Assembly: GCA_010365115.1 (NCBI GenBank)
Contig: JAAFGX010000007.1
Coordinates: forward strand, 1-64,000
Origin: Paludibacter sp.
Lineage (GTDB): Bacteria > Bacteroidota > Bacteroidia > Bacteroidales > Paludibacteraceae
Direction: 5' to 3'
DNA: 64,000 nucleotides
The translations under genes were made by a program, and so were the position numbers. Position 1 is the stretch's first letter; each line of letters begins with the position of its first letter. Positions 9,116-18,443 of this stretch are shown in pieces. Under the pieces are notes generated by a model, which was given only the letters and a program-made list of their open reading frames with translations, was not told the DNA's origin and ran no database searches.

Positions 9116-11134
9116 ATGAAAAAGTTATTATTTGTTTTAATATTGAGTTTTAGTGTGTTGAATGGCTTCTCAACAGCAATCTCTGTAAATTCTACTCCAT
9201 TAATTGGTGCACAGGTGATTATTGAAAGAGGGCAAACGCCCGAAGAAATTGATTTGTTGTTCAGTCGCTTGGCCGAAGCTAACATGAATTTCTGTCGCAT
9301 TCGAATGTTTGAGTCCTATATGCGTGATACGAAAGGAAATTGGGATTTCCGCTTGTTCGATTTAGCTTTTGAGGCAGCACAGCGACACGGTGTTCAAATA
9401 TTAGCTACGCTTTTCCCAGATACAGAATTTACCGATATTGGCGGTTTCAAATTTCCACGCACCGAGCAACATTCCAAATCAATAGCCAATTACATTAAAC
9501 AAGTTACAACGCATTATAAAAATCATAAAGCCTTGTATGGCTGGGTGTTGATGAACGAAGTTGGAATTGTTAAAGCACCTATTGAGCAGAGATTTACAGC
9601 TAATCGATTTCGGTTGTGGCAAAAAACAGACACAGTTAAGCCCTTTAATCTTGCTGGCTATCCTGTTATGACTTTCCAAAAAGAACGTTTTTTACTCGAT
9701 TATACTACTTGGTATCTACAATGGCTATCCACTCAGGTGAAAAAGTACGACACTGCACACCATTTGCATGTAAATGCACATGCAATTTTCGATACTTACT
9801 CCGAATATAATTTTACAAAATGGCGCGGAATCTTGGATAGTTTTGGCGGCTCGGCTCATGCCAGTTGGCATTTTGGAAATTTCAGCCGTAATCAATACCA
9901 TTATGCCATGTCGGCAAATAGTGAAATTCTTCGTTCGGGAGCTGGTGATAAACCATGGATAATGACCGAATTGCAAGGTGGAAATAATATTTGGAGTGGT
10001 GGTATTCCTATGTGTCCTACAAAAGAAGAAATAGAACAGTGGATGTGGACTGTGATTGGTACGGGTGGAAAAGGCATGATATTCTGGTCGCTGAATCCAC
10101 GCACTAGTGGCATTGAAGCTGGCGAATGGGCGTTGCTTAATTACTTAAACCAACCTTCAGATCGAATGGAAATGGCAGCAAAAACTGCCGGAATCATTAA
10201 TAAATATGCCGATGTTTTTGCCTCTGCCAAAGTGGAAGAATCGGGTGTTTCCATTCTTTATACTCGGGAATCGCTTTGGGTCGAACGAAATGCTCAGAAA
10301 TCTGGTCAAAACATGCTAGGGCGAGCACCTGGTGCAGCCATCAAATCGGTCATTGGTTTTTACGAAACCCTTTCGCAGATGGGCATTCAGTGCAATATTA
10401 AATGTATCGACGAATATGATTTTACAGATAAAAATGTTCGAAACAAAATCGTCATTATTCCACATCAAATAGCTTTACAAAAAATATACAAACAATTGTT
10501 AACTAATTTTGTTGCAAATGGCGGGCAGTTAATTATAGAAGGATTAACAGCTTATTTTGACGAAAATATGCACTTGCAATTTAGTGCGCAATTTCCATAT
10601 CGTGATTCATTTGGTGGTTTAATAACCGAAGCACCGCTCAAAGCAAATCTATTCAATATCCAGTTTTTGAACAGCACTTTAGTACTGCCTGCACACGCTT
10701 GGGAGGGACATATTCAAACCGAACATTCAGGCATATTGGCAATTAACGATAGCAAACAAACAATTGCAAGTCTGAACAACTTCGGCAAAGGCAGAGTAAT
10801 CTGGATTCCTTCATGCGTAGCACTGGCTGCCCGCGAAACAAGTAATTACCAACCATTATCCGATTTACTTTCTAAATATGTAGTATCAAGTTTGAACGAA
10901 AACACCATTCGTTTTAAGCAATTTACTCCCGGAGTTTTGATGAAAGTACTTGCAACAAACAGCGGACGCGTGCTGGTTTTAATAAATAAAAGTGGATTAG
11001 AAGTTTCAATTGAATTGACAGGAATTGAAGCATCTAAACGATTGATTCAATTGAATTCATCCATCCAAAATGAAATAGAGCCTGTCACAATTAGTTTGCA
11101 AAATGAAGAAACAAAGGTATTTTTATTAAAATAG
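9116..11134 (+). CDS. secreted clan GH-A glycoside hydrolase (GH42-like)
   Basis: The 672-residue protein has a signal peptide (about 1-20). A TIM-barrel domain carries the clan GH-A signature: the acid/base lies in WVLMNEVG (Asn147-Glu148) and a candidate nucleophile is Glu285 in IMTELQGGNN. The barrel closes at GTGGKGMIFWSLNPR. A flavodoxin-like domain (about 385-560) and a short C-terminal beta domain follow, the same layout as GH42. It is shorter and more divergent than the GH42 upstream, and could belong to another beta-galactosidase family of the clan. It lies 74 bases after the oxidoreductase and 52 bases before the next gene, which suggests one operon from 5481 to 11969. Confidence 0.72.
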   Translation: MKKLLFVLILSFSVLNGFSTAISVNSTPLIGAQVIIERGQTPEEIDLLFSRLAEANMNFCRIRMFESYMRDTKGNWDFRLFDLAFEAAQRHGVQILATLFPDTEFTDIGGFKFPRTEQHSKSIANYIKQVTTHYKNHKALYGWVLMNEVGIVKAPIEQRFTANRFRLWQKTDTVKPFNLAGYPVMTFQKERFLLDYTTWYLQWLSTQVKKYDTAHHLHVNAHAIFDTYSEYNFTKWRGILDSFGGSAHASWHFGNFSRNQYHYAMSANSEILRSGAGDKPWIMTELQGGNNIWSGGIPMCPTKEEIEQWMWTVIGTGGKGMIFWSLNPRTSGIEAGEWALLNYLNQPSDRMEMAAKTAGIINKYADVFASAKVEESGVSILYTRESLWVERNAQKSGQNMLGRAPGAAIKSVIGFYETLSQMGIQCNIKCIDEYDFTDKNVRNKIVIIPHQIALQKIYKQLLTNFVANGGQLIIEGLTAYFDENMHLQFSAQFPYRDSFGGLITEAPLKANLFNIQFLNSTLVLPAHAWEGHIQTEHSGILAINDSKQTIASLNNFGKGRVIWIPSCVALAARETSNYQPLSDLLSKYVVSSLNENTIRFKQFTPGVLMKVLATNSGRVLVLINKSGLEVSIELTGIEASKRLIQLNSSIQNEIEPVTISLQNEETKVFLLK

Positions 11135-11186
11135 ATTTTCTTAATTTTAAACATTACATTTAATTCATCTCCAAAACCAATTTATT

Positions 11187-11969
11187 ATGAAGTTAAAATC
11201 CCTTTTTCTTTTTAGTTTGATATTCGTAGGTTTCGCTCAATTGCCAGCTCAAAAGCGAGTTGTGTTAGATAATTACTACAACAACGAATTTGACAGCTCT
11301 ACAGGTAAGCCATTTCATTACCTATGGAATGATACTGCAATGAGCGGATTCTCTCAATTTGGAAAATTATTCAAAGCCCAAAAAGCTGTTTTATCAATAC
11401 TGAGAATCAAGCCAACAAGCAAAAACCTTAAAAATGCTGATGTTTATATTATTGTTGACCCCGATACTAAATTAGAAACTGTAAATCCTAATTTCATGGA
11501 CAAAAGGGCTTCCGAAGCCATTGCTCAATGGGTGAAAAAGGGTGGTGTTCTGCTTTTATTGACGAATGATAGCGCTCATGCTGAATTGGGAAAATTCAAC
11601 CGACTTGCTGAGATATTCGGGATGAAGTTTGGCAATCAGGTTTTGCACCCCGAAATGTCAATTCCAGGCCAAACACGCAATTTTAATAGTTGTGCTTCAA
11701 CGAACCTCCCGAACCATCAATTATTTAAAGATGTTCGTAAAATTTTTTTGAAAGAAATTGCACCCATTTATTGCAGTGCATCCGCTAAACCAATTTTGAC
11801 TGAAAATGGCAATGTGCTGATGGCTGAGGCAAACTATGGTAATGGTTATATGCTGGCAGTGGGCGACCCCTGGCTTTACAACGAATACATCGACCATTTG
11901 TTATTGCCCGCAGATTTTGAAAACATGAAAGCTGCAAAAAATCTGGTGGAATTGCTGCTCTCTAAATAA
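11187..11969 (+). CDS. secreted DUF4350 / GATase1-like protein
   Basis: The 260-residue protein has a signal peptide ending at LPAQ (about residue 21). The remainder resembles the glutamine-amidotransferase-like DUF4350 fold: ADVYIIVDPDT, then WVKKGGVLLLLTND and GNGYMLAVGDPWLYNEY. Such domains often sit beside or are fused to unsaturated rhamnogalacturonyl hydrolases in Bacteroidota gene clusters; here it stands alone. No catalytic Cys of a true amidotransferase is apparent, so a binding or structural role is likely. It is the last gene before an 850-base gap. No function is known with confidence. Confidence 0.55.
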   Translation: MKLKSLFLFSLIFVGFAQLPAQKRVVLDNYYNNEFDSSTGKPFHYLWNDTAMSGFSQFGKLFKAQKAVLSILRIKPTSKNLKNADVYIIVDPDTKLETVNPNFMDKRASEAIAQWVKKGGVLLLLTNDSAHAELGKFNRLAEIFGMKFGNQVLHPEMSIPGQTRNFNSCASTNLPNHQLFKDVRKIFLKEIAPIYCSASAKPILTENGNVLMAEANYGNGYMLAVGDPWLYNEYIDHLLLPADFENMKAAKNLVELLLSK

Positions 11970-12821
11970 GAATTTGATTTATGCTTTGAAGTTGTTAGAA
12001 GTTATGAAATAATGAACTAATGAACTAAGGTTTGGCTAGATGCATTTAAAGCAATTTTGTCCGTTTTGAAACTAAAACGTTGCATTGGAAGTGCCTGAAC
12101 ACTATCACATTCTACTACAACAACTTAAAAACAATTCCAATATTAAATATGATAAGGCTTTAAGGCTCTTACGTTCATTCTTCGTCACATACTCATTGAC
12201 AAAGTTGCATTTTTTTTTATTGCTTCAACTCATTTATTAACTTATTCGAATTGATGTAATTTATAAAAAAATATATTCTTACCCTTATGGGCATGTACTT
12301 ATCAGCCGAAATGTTTGCAAACAATTTCTTTGTTTCTGCTAGTACTACCGGAACAGCCAATGGTTTGTCTTGGGATAATGCTACAACAACATTAGCCAGC
12401 ACAGTAACGTTAGCAAAAGCAGACTGAACAACAGATGACAATATCTATGTTGCAGCAAGTATTATACTCAAAAAAAGGCGAGTTGGATAAAATTATAGAT
12501 ATCAAGGACTAAAGAAAAGTAAAACAAAAAATATACTTGTACTTTCTGACATCAATGGCATTCCAATAGTTTTGAGATATCAAGTAATCACAATGATGCT
12601 TTTGAAATTGTAACTAAGGTTGAAAAAATGACAAGTCCATTACAAAATATTCAAATAAGCTGGATAAATAATTGGGGGTTTTCGTGGTTTAATTCGCACT
12701 ATTTTTTTTTAAATTCTTGTAAGTACCATTGAGATTTGCAAAAATAACGTTTGTAGTATTTTATAAATTTAGACAATAATAGTATTAATAAAAGGATGTA
12801 TAACTTAATAAATAAATATCA
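11970..12821. other. long intergenic region with a dead gene
   Basis: No intact gene fits here. The only recognisable content is the pectate-lyase-like remnant at 12260-12427. The rest is AT-rich and presumably includes the promoter of the GH28 gene. A minus-strand frame at 12217-12441 is the antisense shadow of the remnant. Confidence 0.6.
12260..12427 (+). pseudogene. remnant of a secreted right-handed beta-helix protein
   Basis: After a TAA at 12257 the frame reads as a hydrophobic signal-like segment (FIKKYILTLMGMYLSAEMFA) and then NNFFVSASTTGTANGLSWDNAT, stopping at a TGA at 12425. The second part matches the usual N-terminus of secreted pectate-lyase-like or polymorphic outer-membrane repeat proteins. 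Just past the stop, another frame at about 12436-12460 reads DNIYVAA, the expected continuation, so a frameshift is also present. It is a decayed, once-secreted protein, perhaps part of the same degradation cluster. Confidence 0.6.
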
Positions 12822-14378
12822 ATGATTAAGAATGAATTAAGATTTTTCTTTTGTATTATAGCAATGCTTATTTTTTCTGTAGGATCATTAAAAGCAAGCA
12901 CCAATGGGTTTTATAATGTCAAAGACTTTGGTGCCATTGGGAATGGTCAAAATCTCGATAGTCCCGGGATTAACAATGCAATAGACGCAGCTGTAAAGAG
13001 CGGCGGTGGAACAGTTTATCTTCCGGCCGGAACGTACCTGAGTGGTAGTATCCACATGAAAAGTAATATCAACCTTTTTCTTGATGCAGGTTGTGTGATT
13101 CTTGGTGCTCCACAGGATATAGGTGCTTATGACCCGGAAGAAGAGGTTGTCGGAACACAGTATCAAGATGGTGGCCATACCTATTTTCACAATAGCCTTA
13201 TCTGGGGCGAAAATCTTAAGAATGTTTCTATTACCGGTCACGGTATGATTAATGGTGGTGGTCTAGTACGTTCATCAAAGGAATCGAATGAAGGTCCTGT
13301 TGGGAAAGCAACAAAAGCCATTGCTCTGAAGTTATGCAATAATGTAGTCATCAGAGATATTACCATTTTCCATGGGGGGCATTTTGCCATTCTTGTTACC
13401 GGTTGTAATATGGTTCTCCTTGATAATTTGATTATTGACACCAATCGCGATGGTATCGACATTGATTGTTGTACCAATACAATGGTTTCAAATTGTTTAG
13501 TAAATTCACCTGGCGACGATGCAATTTGTCCGAAAAGTTCGTTTGCCTTAGGTAAAAAAGTGATCACCGAAAATCTAACCATTACTAATTGTCAGGTTTC
13601 AGCATATAAAGAAGGGACTCTAATTGATGGGACTTTAATAGAATTTAAACCAGAAGGTATGGGTGGCAGAAATGGACGAATAAAGTTCGGTACCGAATCG
13701 AACGGTGGTTTTCGAAATTGTACCGTTTCAAACTGCACATTTAAATTTTGCAGAGGGCTGGCTTTGGAAGAGGTTGATGGCGGTATAATGGAAAACATTA
13801 CAATAACCAATCTCACTATGTCGGATATTAACGGATATCCTATATATATTACCCTTGGTGAACGCAATCGCGACCCGGATACAACAGCTGTTCCTGTTGG
13901 AAAAAATATTATTATTTCTAATATTGTTGCAACTATGATTGATTCATTGAGTGGAATTCATATCACCGGTACCCCGAAGTATTATCTCGAAAATATTCGC
14001 ATTAGTAATGTTTTATTTATCAATAATGGTAGGGGTGCGAAAGAACTTGGAGACATAGATCTTCCGGAACTTGGTAAAGGATACCCAGAAGTGAAAAGGT
14101 TAAAGTCGGCTACGCCATCGTATGGATTGTATGCTCGTCATGTGAAGAATCTTGATATCAGTGATGTGCGGGTTGATTATAATATAGAAGACAAACGACC
14201 AGCTATTGCATGTGTTGATGTTGATGGCCTCGAAATCGACAATTTTAAGGCAAGAGTGGCCGTAGGTACTAAAGCAGGTATCTTTCAATCGGTGAAAAAT
14301 TTAGCTATATATAATTCACCTGTCCTTGATGGAATGAAGGTTGAGAATAAGATGAAAAAGTCAAAAAAAAATAAATAA
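12822..14378 (+). CDS. GH28 polygalacturonase / rhamnogalacturonan hydrolase family
   Basis: The 518-residue protein has a signal peptide (about 1-26) and begins with the GH28 opening NVKDFGAIGNG. The right-handed beta-helix carries the conserved aspartates in DTNRDGIDID (Asp210) and GDDAICPKSS (Asp232, Asp233). The usual third-motif histidine is not obvious near GTESNGGF, where GHG would be expected after the DD motif, and RIK appears before that segment (NGRIKFG) instead of after it. The inverting family hydrolyses galacturonan or rhamnogalacturonan backbones. With GH105 and GH88 downstream it supports a pectin-type substrate. The altered order suggests a subfamily distinct from classical endo-polygalacturonases. 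Confidence 0.85.
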   Translation: MIKNELRFFFCIIAMLIFSVGSLKASTNGFYNVKDFGAIGNGQNLDSPGINNAIDAAVKSGGGTVYLPAGTYLSGSIHMKSNINLFLDAGCVILGAPQDIGAYDPEEEVVGTQYQDGGHTYFHNSLIWGENLKNVSITGHGMINGGGLVRSSKESNEGPVGKATKAIALKLCNNVVIRDITIFHGGHFAILVTGCNMVLLDNLIIDTNRDGIDIDCCTNTMVSNCLVNSPGDDAICPKSSFALGKKVITENLTITNCQVSAYKEGTLIDGTLIEFKPEGMGGRNGRIKFGTESNGGFRNCTVSNCTFKFCRGLALEEVDGGIMENITITNLTMSDINGYPIYITLGERNRDPDTTAVPVGKNIIISNIVATMIDSLSGIHITGTPKYYLENIRISNVLFINNGRGAKELGDIDLPELGKGYPEVKRLKSATPSYGLYARHVKNLDISDVRVDYNIEDKRPAIACVDVDGLEIDNFKARVAVGTKAGIFQSVKNLAIYNSPVLDGMKVENKMKKSKKNK

Positions 14379-14506
14379 ATTGGTCAATGTAACTACAAGT
14401 CGGATAATCGTTGTAACTAAATATAGAAAAACAGCAAGTACACACATTTATTTATCTGAACTTGCAACTTATAATGATATTACTTTAATCTTAAATTTAT
14501 ATCAAA

Positions 14507-16618
14507 ATGAACACGAAAAATACTTTAAAATCCATTTTTCTACTTGCTATAATCGTATTTGGTTTTCTAAATGTACGTGCACAGACTACAGCCAATCATC
14601 AATGGTCGTTTATGAATACAGATGCATCAAGTAAAAAAGCTTTTCTATGGATACCTAATTCTTGTTCGAGTGGAATAAGGGCATTATTTATTGCTTCTCA
14701 TACTTCAATTGAAGAATTGTTAGTAACAGACTCTTTGTTCAGAGTTACGGCTGAAAAAGAACAAATGGCCATACTTTATACCCGACAAGATATTAATTGT
14801 TCTAATGCACCAGCTGATACAATTAAAATATTAAATCTTTTAAATGAATTTGCTCAATTGAGTGGTTTTACGGAGTTAAAATATGTGCCTTGGGTAACGT
14901 GGGGACATTCAGCTGGTACTTTAACTGCTACTGGATTAGGTTTTTGGAAACCAAGTAGAACTATTGCCATTATTACTCATAGTGGAAATTTGCTGATTCC
15001 AAAATGGACTCCAAAAGAACTTCCTAATGTACCATTTATGGCGATTAAAGGACAATTTGAAGAATGGTCGGTAGGAACCAATATTCCCTCACAATGTGGA
15101 ACCGAATATGAATATAATTGGGTAAGGGATACGGTTATAAGTGCCAGGAAAAAGTTCATCAGCCCTTTCCTGGCTTCAGTCACCATGCGACCAGGTGAAG
15201 GTCATATGGGAATTAATACAAAACTTGAAATTCCACTAATCACTATGTTTATTGAGAAATCAATTGAAAAAAGATTGCCTAAAGGAGTTTATGCTTCCAA
15301 TGGATTAATACAGTTAAATCCTATAGCCGAAAACACAGGATGGTTGTCCGAAACTACCATACATGATTATGCTCATCTCAAGATTGATAGTTTTCCAAAT
15401 TTCAGCGACCCAACAAGTTGTTATTGGCATTTAGACAAAGAAATGGCAACTATGTGGTATAATTATCAAAATGACGTTACAAAGCAGACTCAGGACTTAA
15501 ATGTACGTAGCAATCCACCAAAAGTCTCACCTACTTTGACTTTCAACTATGGCACTAGCACTTCAAATGATTGCGGTATGAATTTTTCGGCTTCAAATTT
15601 TGATATGTCGAAAGATTATTCGTTTTCCGGATTTACTTCTACATCAGGTTTGCCTGTGCAATTAATGGGAACTGATTGTTTGGCCTCTGTAACCTCGGAA
15701 GGAATTGTTAAGATTAATCCTTGTGTTTTTGATTTCGGAACCAGAGCCAGGCTTCTTATGCGCCAGGATGGTGACGCAACCTATCAGATTCGTGATAGAC
15801 AAATAGCTCTCACAGTTATTAAAAAAACTTCCGGTACAACTCAAACAGTATCTATTGCCTCAATACCTGCTTGTGCTCCCGGTGATACTATCACGTATAA
15901 CGCTACGTTAACAAGTGGTTTGACTCCAACGGTTTATTTACTCAGTGGACCTGGAAAAATGATTGCAGGGAATAAAATTGTTGTTTTACCATTTGTTTCT
16001 AAAACAGGAACGACCGATATTGTACTTCGGGCTGCACATTTGGGAAATACTACCTATAAAAGTTCTGATATGATTGAATTACCTGTTGTTGTTAATTCAA
16101 TGTTGCCCAATGTGCCTGGTAATATCTCTGGACAGAGTAGTTTTCTTGCACTTGAAAATAATGCCACATATAGTGTATTGAGTATATCAAATGCAACTTC
16201 TTATCAATGGACTGTACCAGCAAATGCAACAATTGTGAGCGGGCAAGGAACAAATACAATTATAGTTAATTTCATACAGGGATTTGTTGGTGGTCAAATT
16301 ACTGTACAAGGTGTAAATACCAACGGGTCCAGTTTACAATCAGTAAAAGAAATCAGGATAATTTCTACTGGAACTTCAGAATATTTTGTTGCAAACAAAT
16401 TTTCAATTTATCCAAACCCTACAACTGGGATTTTCTCTTTGAGTGGTATTTCAGAATCAACGAATGTCAGTATTTACAACATTACAGGAGAATTGATTTT
16501 TAATCAAAAAGTGTCCAAAGATTGTCAAATCAATCTGAATTCAAAAAAAGGAATTTTTGTTGTTGAAGTTATGTCAAGCAATCACAATCAGCGCTTTAAA
16601 TTATTGGTTGTAGAATAA
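14507..16618 (+). CDS. secreted alpha/beta-hydrolase (esterase-like) with Ig-like domain and T9SS sorting domain
   Basis: The 703-residue protein has a signal peptide (about 1-26). An alpha/beta-hydrolase-like domain holds the nucleophile elbow WGHSAGT (Ser135), suggesting an esterase or related serine hydrolase. After about residue 330 come beta-rich regions with a PKD/Ig-like segment near 540-615 (SYQWTVPANATIVSG). The C-terminus starting near KFSIYPNPTTG is a type A Por sorting domain, so the product is exported by the type IX system to the cell surface or medium. Carbohydrate esterases that remove acetyl or methyl groups fit the cluster, but the substrate is not shown. It shares its N-terminal architecture with the gene at 34696. 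Confidence 0.72.
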   Translation: MNTKNTLKSIFLLAIIVFGFLNVRAQTTANHQWSFMNTDASSKKAFLWIPNSCSSGIRALFIASHTSIEELLVTDSLFRVTAEKEQMAILYTRQDINCSNAPADTIKILNLLNEFAQLSGFTELKYVPWVTWGHSAGTLTATGLGFWKPSRTIAIITHSGNLLIPKWTPKELPNVPFMAIKGQFEEWSVGTNIPSQCGTEYEYNWVRDTVISARKKFISPFLASVTMRPGEGHMGINTKLEIPLITMFIEKSIEKRLPKGVYASNGLIQLNPIAENTGWLSETTIHDYAHLKIDSFPNFSDPTSCYWHLDKEMATMWYNYQNDVTKQTQDLNVRSNPPKVSPTLTFNYGTSTSNDCGMNFSASNFDMSKDYSFSGFTSTSGLPVQLMGTDCLASVTSEGIVKINPCVFDFGTRARLLMRQDGDATYQIRDRQIALTVIKKTSGTTQTVSIASIPACAPGDTITYNATLTSGLTPTVYLLSGPGKMIAGNKIVVLPFVSKTGTTDIVLRAAHLGNTTYKSSDMIELPVVVNSMLPNVPGNISGQSSFLALENNATYSVLSISNATSYQWTVPANATIVSGQGTNTIIVNFIQGFVGGQITVQGVNTNGSSLQSVKEIRIISTGTSEYFVANKFSIYPNPTTGIFSLSGISESTNVSIYNITGELIFNQKVSKDCQINLNSKKGIFVVEVMSSNHNQRFKLLVVE

Positions 16619-16757
16619 ATAAAGAATAATTAAATCGAGTTTGAAAGATGTAGTGTTAATTATTCGATACGGTATCTTCTTTGCTTTTAATGCTTTATTT
16701 GATGTCTGTTGAATCCTAATTCCAAATTTCTAGTTTTAATAAATATAAATTAAAAAA

Positions 16758-18230
16758 ATGACAAATACACAACGAACAATAATTAAGATAATTTTCATCC
16801 TTGTAATTCTATTTATAGGAACAAGGAGTTTAGATGCTCAATCTAATTCTGATTATAATATTCAAGTTATTAAGGAATTTAAAGTTGACAAGACAATCGG
16901 TAAATTAAGGGCAGTGCCTGTTGAGCTTGGAAAGGATCAAGGTAGGGGATTATTACTCGTTTATTCGCAAGATAAGGAAATTGATCCATATTATGAAATG
17001 TTTTTTTATCCAAAGCACCCGCTTGTATTGGCTATGTACAATTCCAAAGGCAAACAAATTTGGAAAAAAGAACTGAATAAGGGAATGGTTCCGGGAATTT
17101 GGTTTTGTCCCGTATTTCCATTTGATTTAAACAAAGATGGGGTGGATGAAATCTGGCTCAATAACACCAATGATTCAGAACATCCCCTTGGAATGACGGG
17201 ATATGTTCTTGAAAAATTGAATGCACTTACAGGCAAATCAGAAGGTCAATGGCCTTGGCATTATCCCGACAACAATCAATCAAACAGTCATTTTTTTAGA
17301 AATTTTATATTTGGAGGATACGTTCACGGTGAACCTGTACTCATTACTGCTCAAGGAACTTATGGACCGATGTATATCCAGGCCTGGAATACTGGAATGA
17401 AAAGTCGATGGAATTTATTTCTTCCAAAAAAGAATACAGCGTTGGGTTCCCATATGAGCTCCGTTGTAGATATTGATGGTGATCAATCCGACGAATTTAT
17501 GTGGGGTGAGCGTTGCATCAGTATGCAAACGGGTAAAGTCGTTTTTTTAGCAGATTCGGGTGTTTGGGATGGACATTCAGATATCATTCAGCCGGTTCTC
17601 AATAAATCGACAAACCGCTGGAGTATTTTCACTTGCCGCGAATCGTACTATACTGACACCATGCCTCCGAGGGTAGTGCTTTACGACGACCACGGTAATC
17701 GTGTTTGGAAAGATATTGATTTTGGGCATATGGATATGGGATGGTGTGCAAATCTAGGCGAAAACGGAGAATCATACTCCTATGCACTTAAAATCGGGAA
17801 TAAAGTTGCTGGTGAAAAGGGGTTTTTTAGGTCAGGAATGGATGAGTTTGTTTTCAAAACATTTACGGGTGAGAAAGTTACCATGCCATTCTCATTATTC
17901 AATAGTATTCCAGTTGATTTTAATGGAGATGGCGTACATGAATTAGTTTGTGCATTAGGAGAACAGGGCGATCGAAAAATTTACAACAATCTTGGATTGG
18001 TATTGGGAGATGTTGGAAAAGATGGTATTGTAGCAATGGCTTCTAAATTTTATCAATTACCGGGTGAACAAATATTAGTATATTATCCCAATGGAGTTGT
18101 TAAAATATTTGCAGATAAAAATGCCGTGGATACTCCGGCTGCAAAACAACGCTATGAATCGACATTCTATATTCGAAATCAGAAACTTACTGCTGTGGGT
18201 TACAACCTTGTCAATTTAGGTGGACTGTAA
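16758..18230 (+). CDS. secreted beta-propeller protein, PL11 rhamnogalacturonan lyase-like
   Basis: The 490-residue protein has a signal peptide (about 1-27). Blade-like repeats carry acidic calcium-binding loops: FDLNKDGVDEIW, VDIDGDQSDEFMWGE and VDFNGDGVHELVCAL. This pattern occurs in the eight-bladed PL11 rhamnogalacturonan lyases and in FG-GAP/VCBS proteins. It is shorter than typical PL11 enzymes (about 600 residues) and no catalytic residues can be assigned by eye, so it may be a divergent lyase or a binding protein. Its position between GH28 and GH31/GH105 genes favours a role in rhamnogalacturonan-type degradation. It lies 139 bases after the esterase-like gene. Confidence 0.5.
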   Translation: MTNTQRTIIKIIFILVILFIGTRSLDAQSNSDYNIQVIKEFKVDKTIGKLRAVPVELGKDQGRGLLLVYSQDKEIDPYYEMFFYPKHPLVLAMYNSKGKQIWKKELNKGMVPGIWFCPVFPFDLNKDGVDEIWLNNTNDSEHPLGMTGYVLEKLNALTGKSEGQWPWHYPDNNQSNSHFFRNFIFGGYVHGEPVLITAQGTYGPMYIQAWNTGMKSRWNLFLPKKNTALGSHMSSVVDIDGDQSDEFMWGERCISMQTGKVVFLADSGVWDGHSDIIQPVLNKSTNRWSIFTCRESYYTDTMPPRVVLYDDHGNRVWKDIDFGHMDMGWCANLGENGESYSYALKIGNKVAGEKGFFRSGMDEFVFKTFTGEKVTMPFSLFNSIPVDFNGDGVHELVCALGEQGDRKIYNNLGLVLGDVGKDGIVAMASKFYQLPGEQILVYYPNGVVKIFADKNAVDTPAAKQRYESTFYIRNQKLTAVGYNLVNLGGL

Positions 18231-18443
18231 ATAATCTACCTATATTCCTAAATCATTTTGCTTTTAAACCAGCAGATAATCAAATAAAGTAGTCACAAGT
18301 GTTTTATTGGAAAACAACTAAATAAATGACAAAATTTTTAAAACATCTATATTCAATTGAAAATAAAGCTTTTAAAAAATAGGTATTATTATAGTTCTTC
18401 TCAAATTTTTAGTATCTCAAAACGTAATTAATTAAATTTCATT

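Noticed and set aside
14380-14634. 84-residue frame overlapping the start of the T9SS esterase gene
   Set aside because: It is out of frame with the well-supported 703-residue gene that has a signal peptide and known domains.
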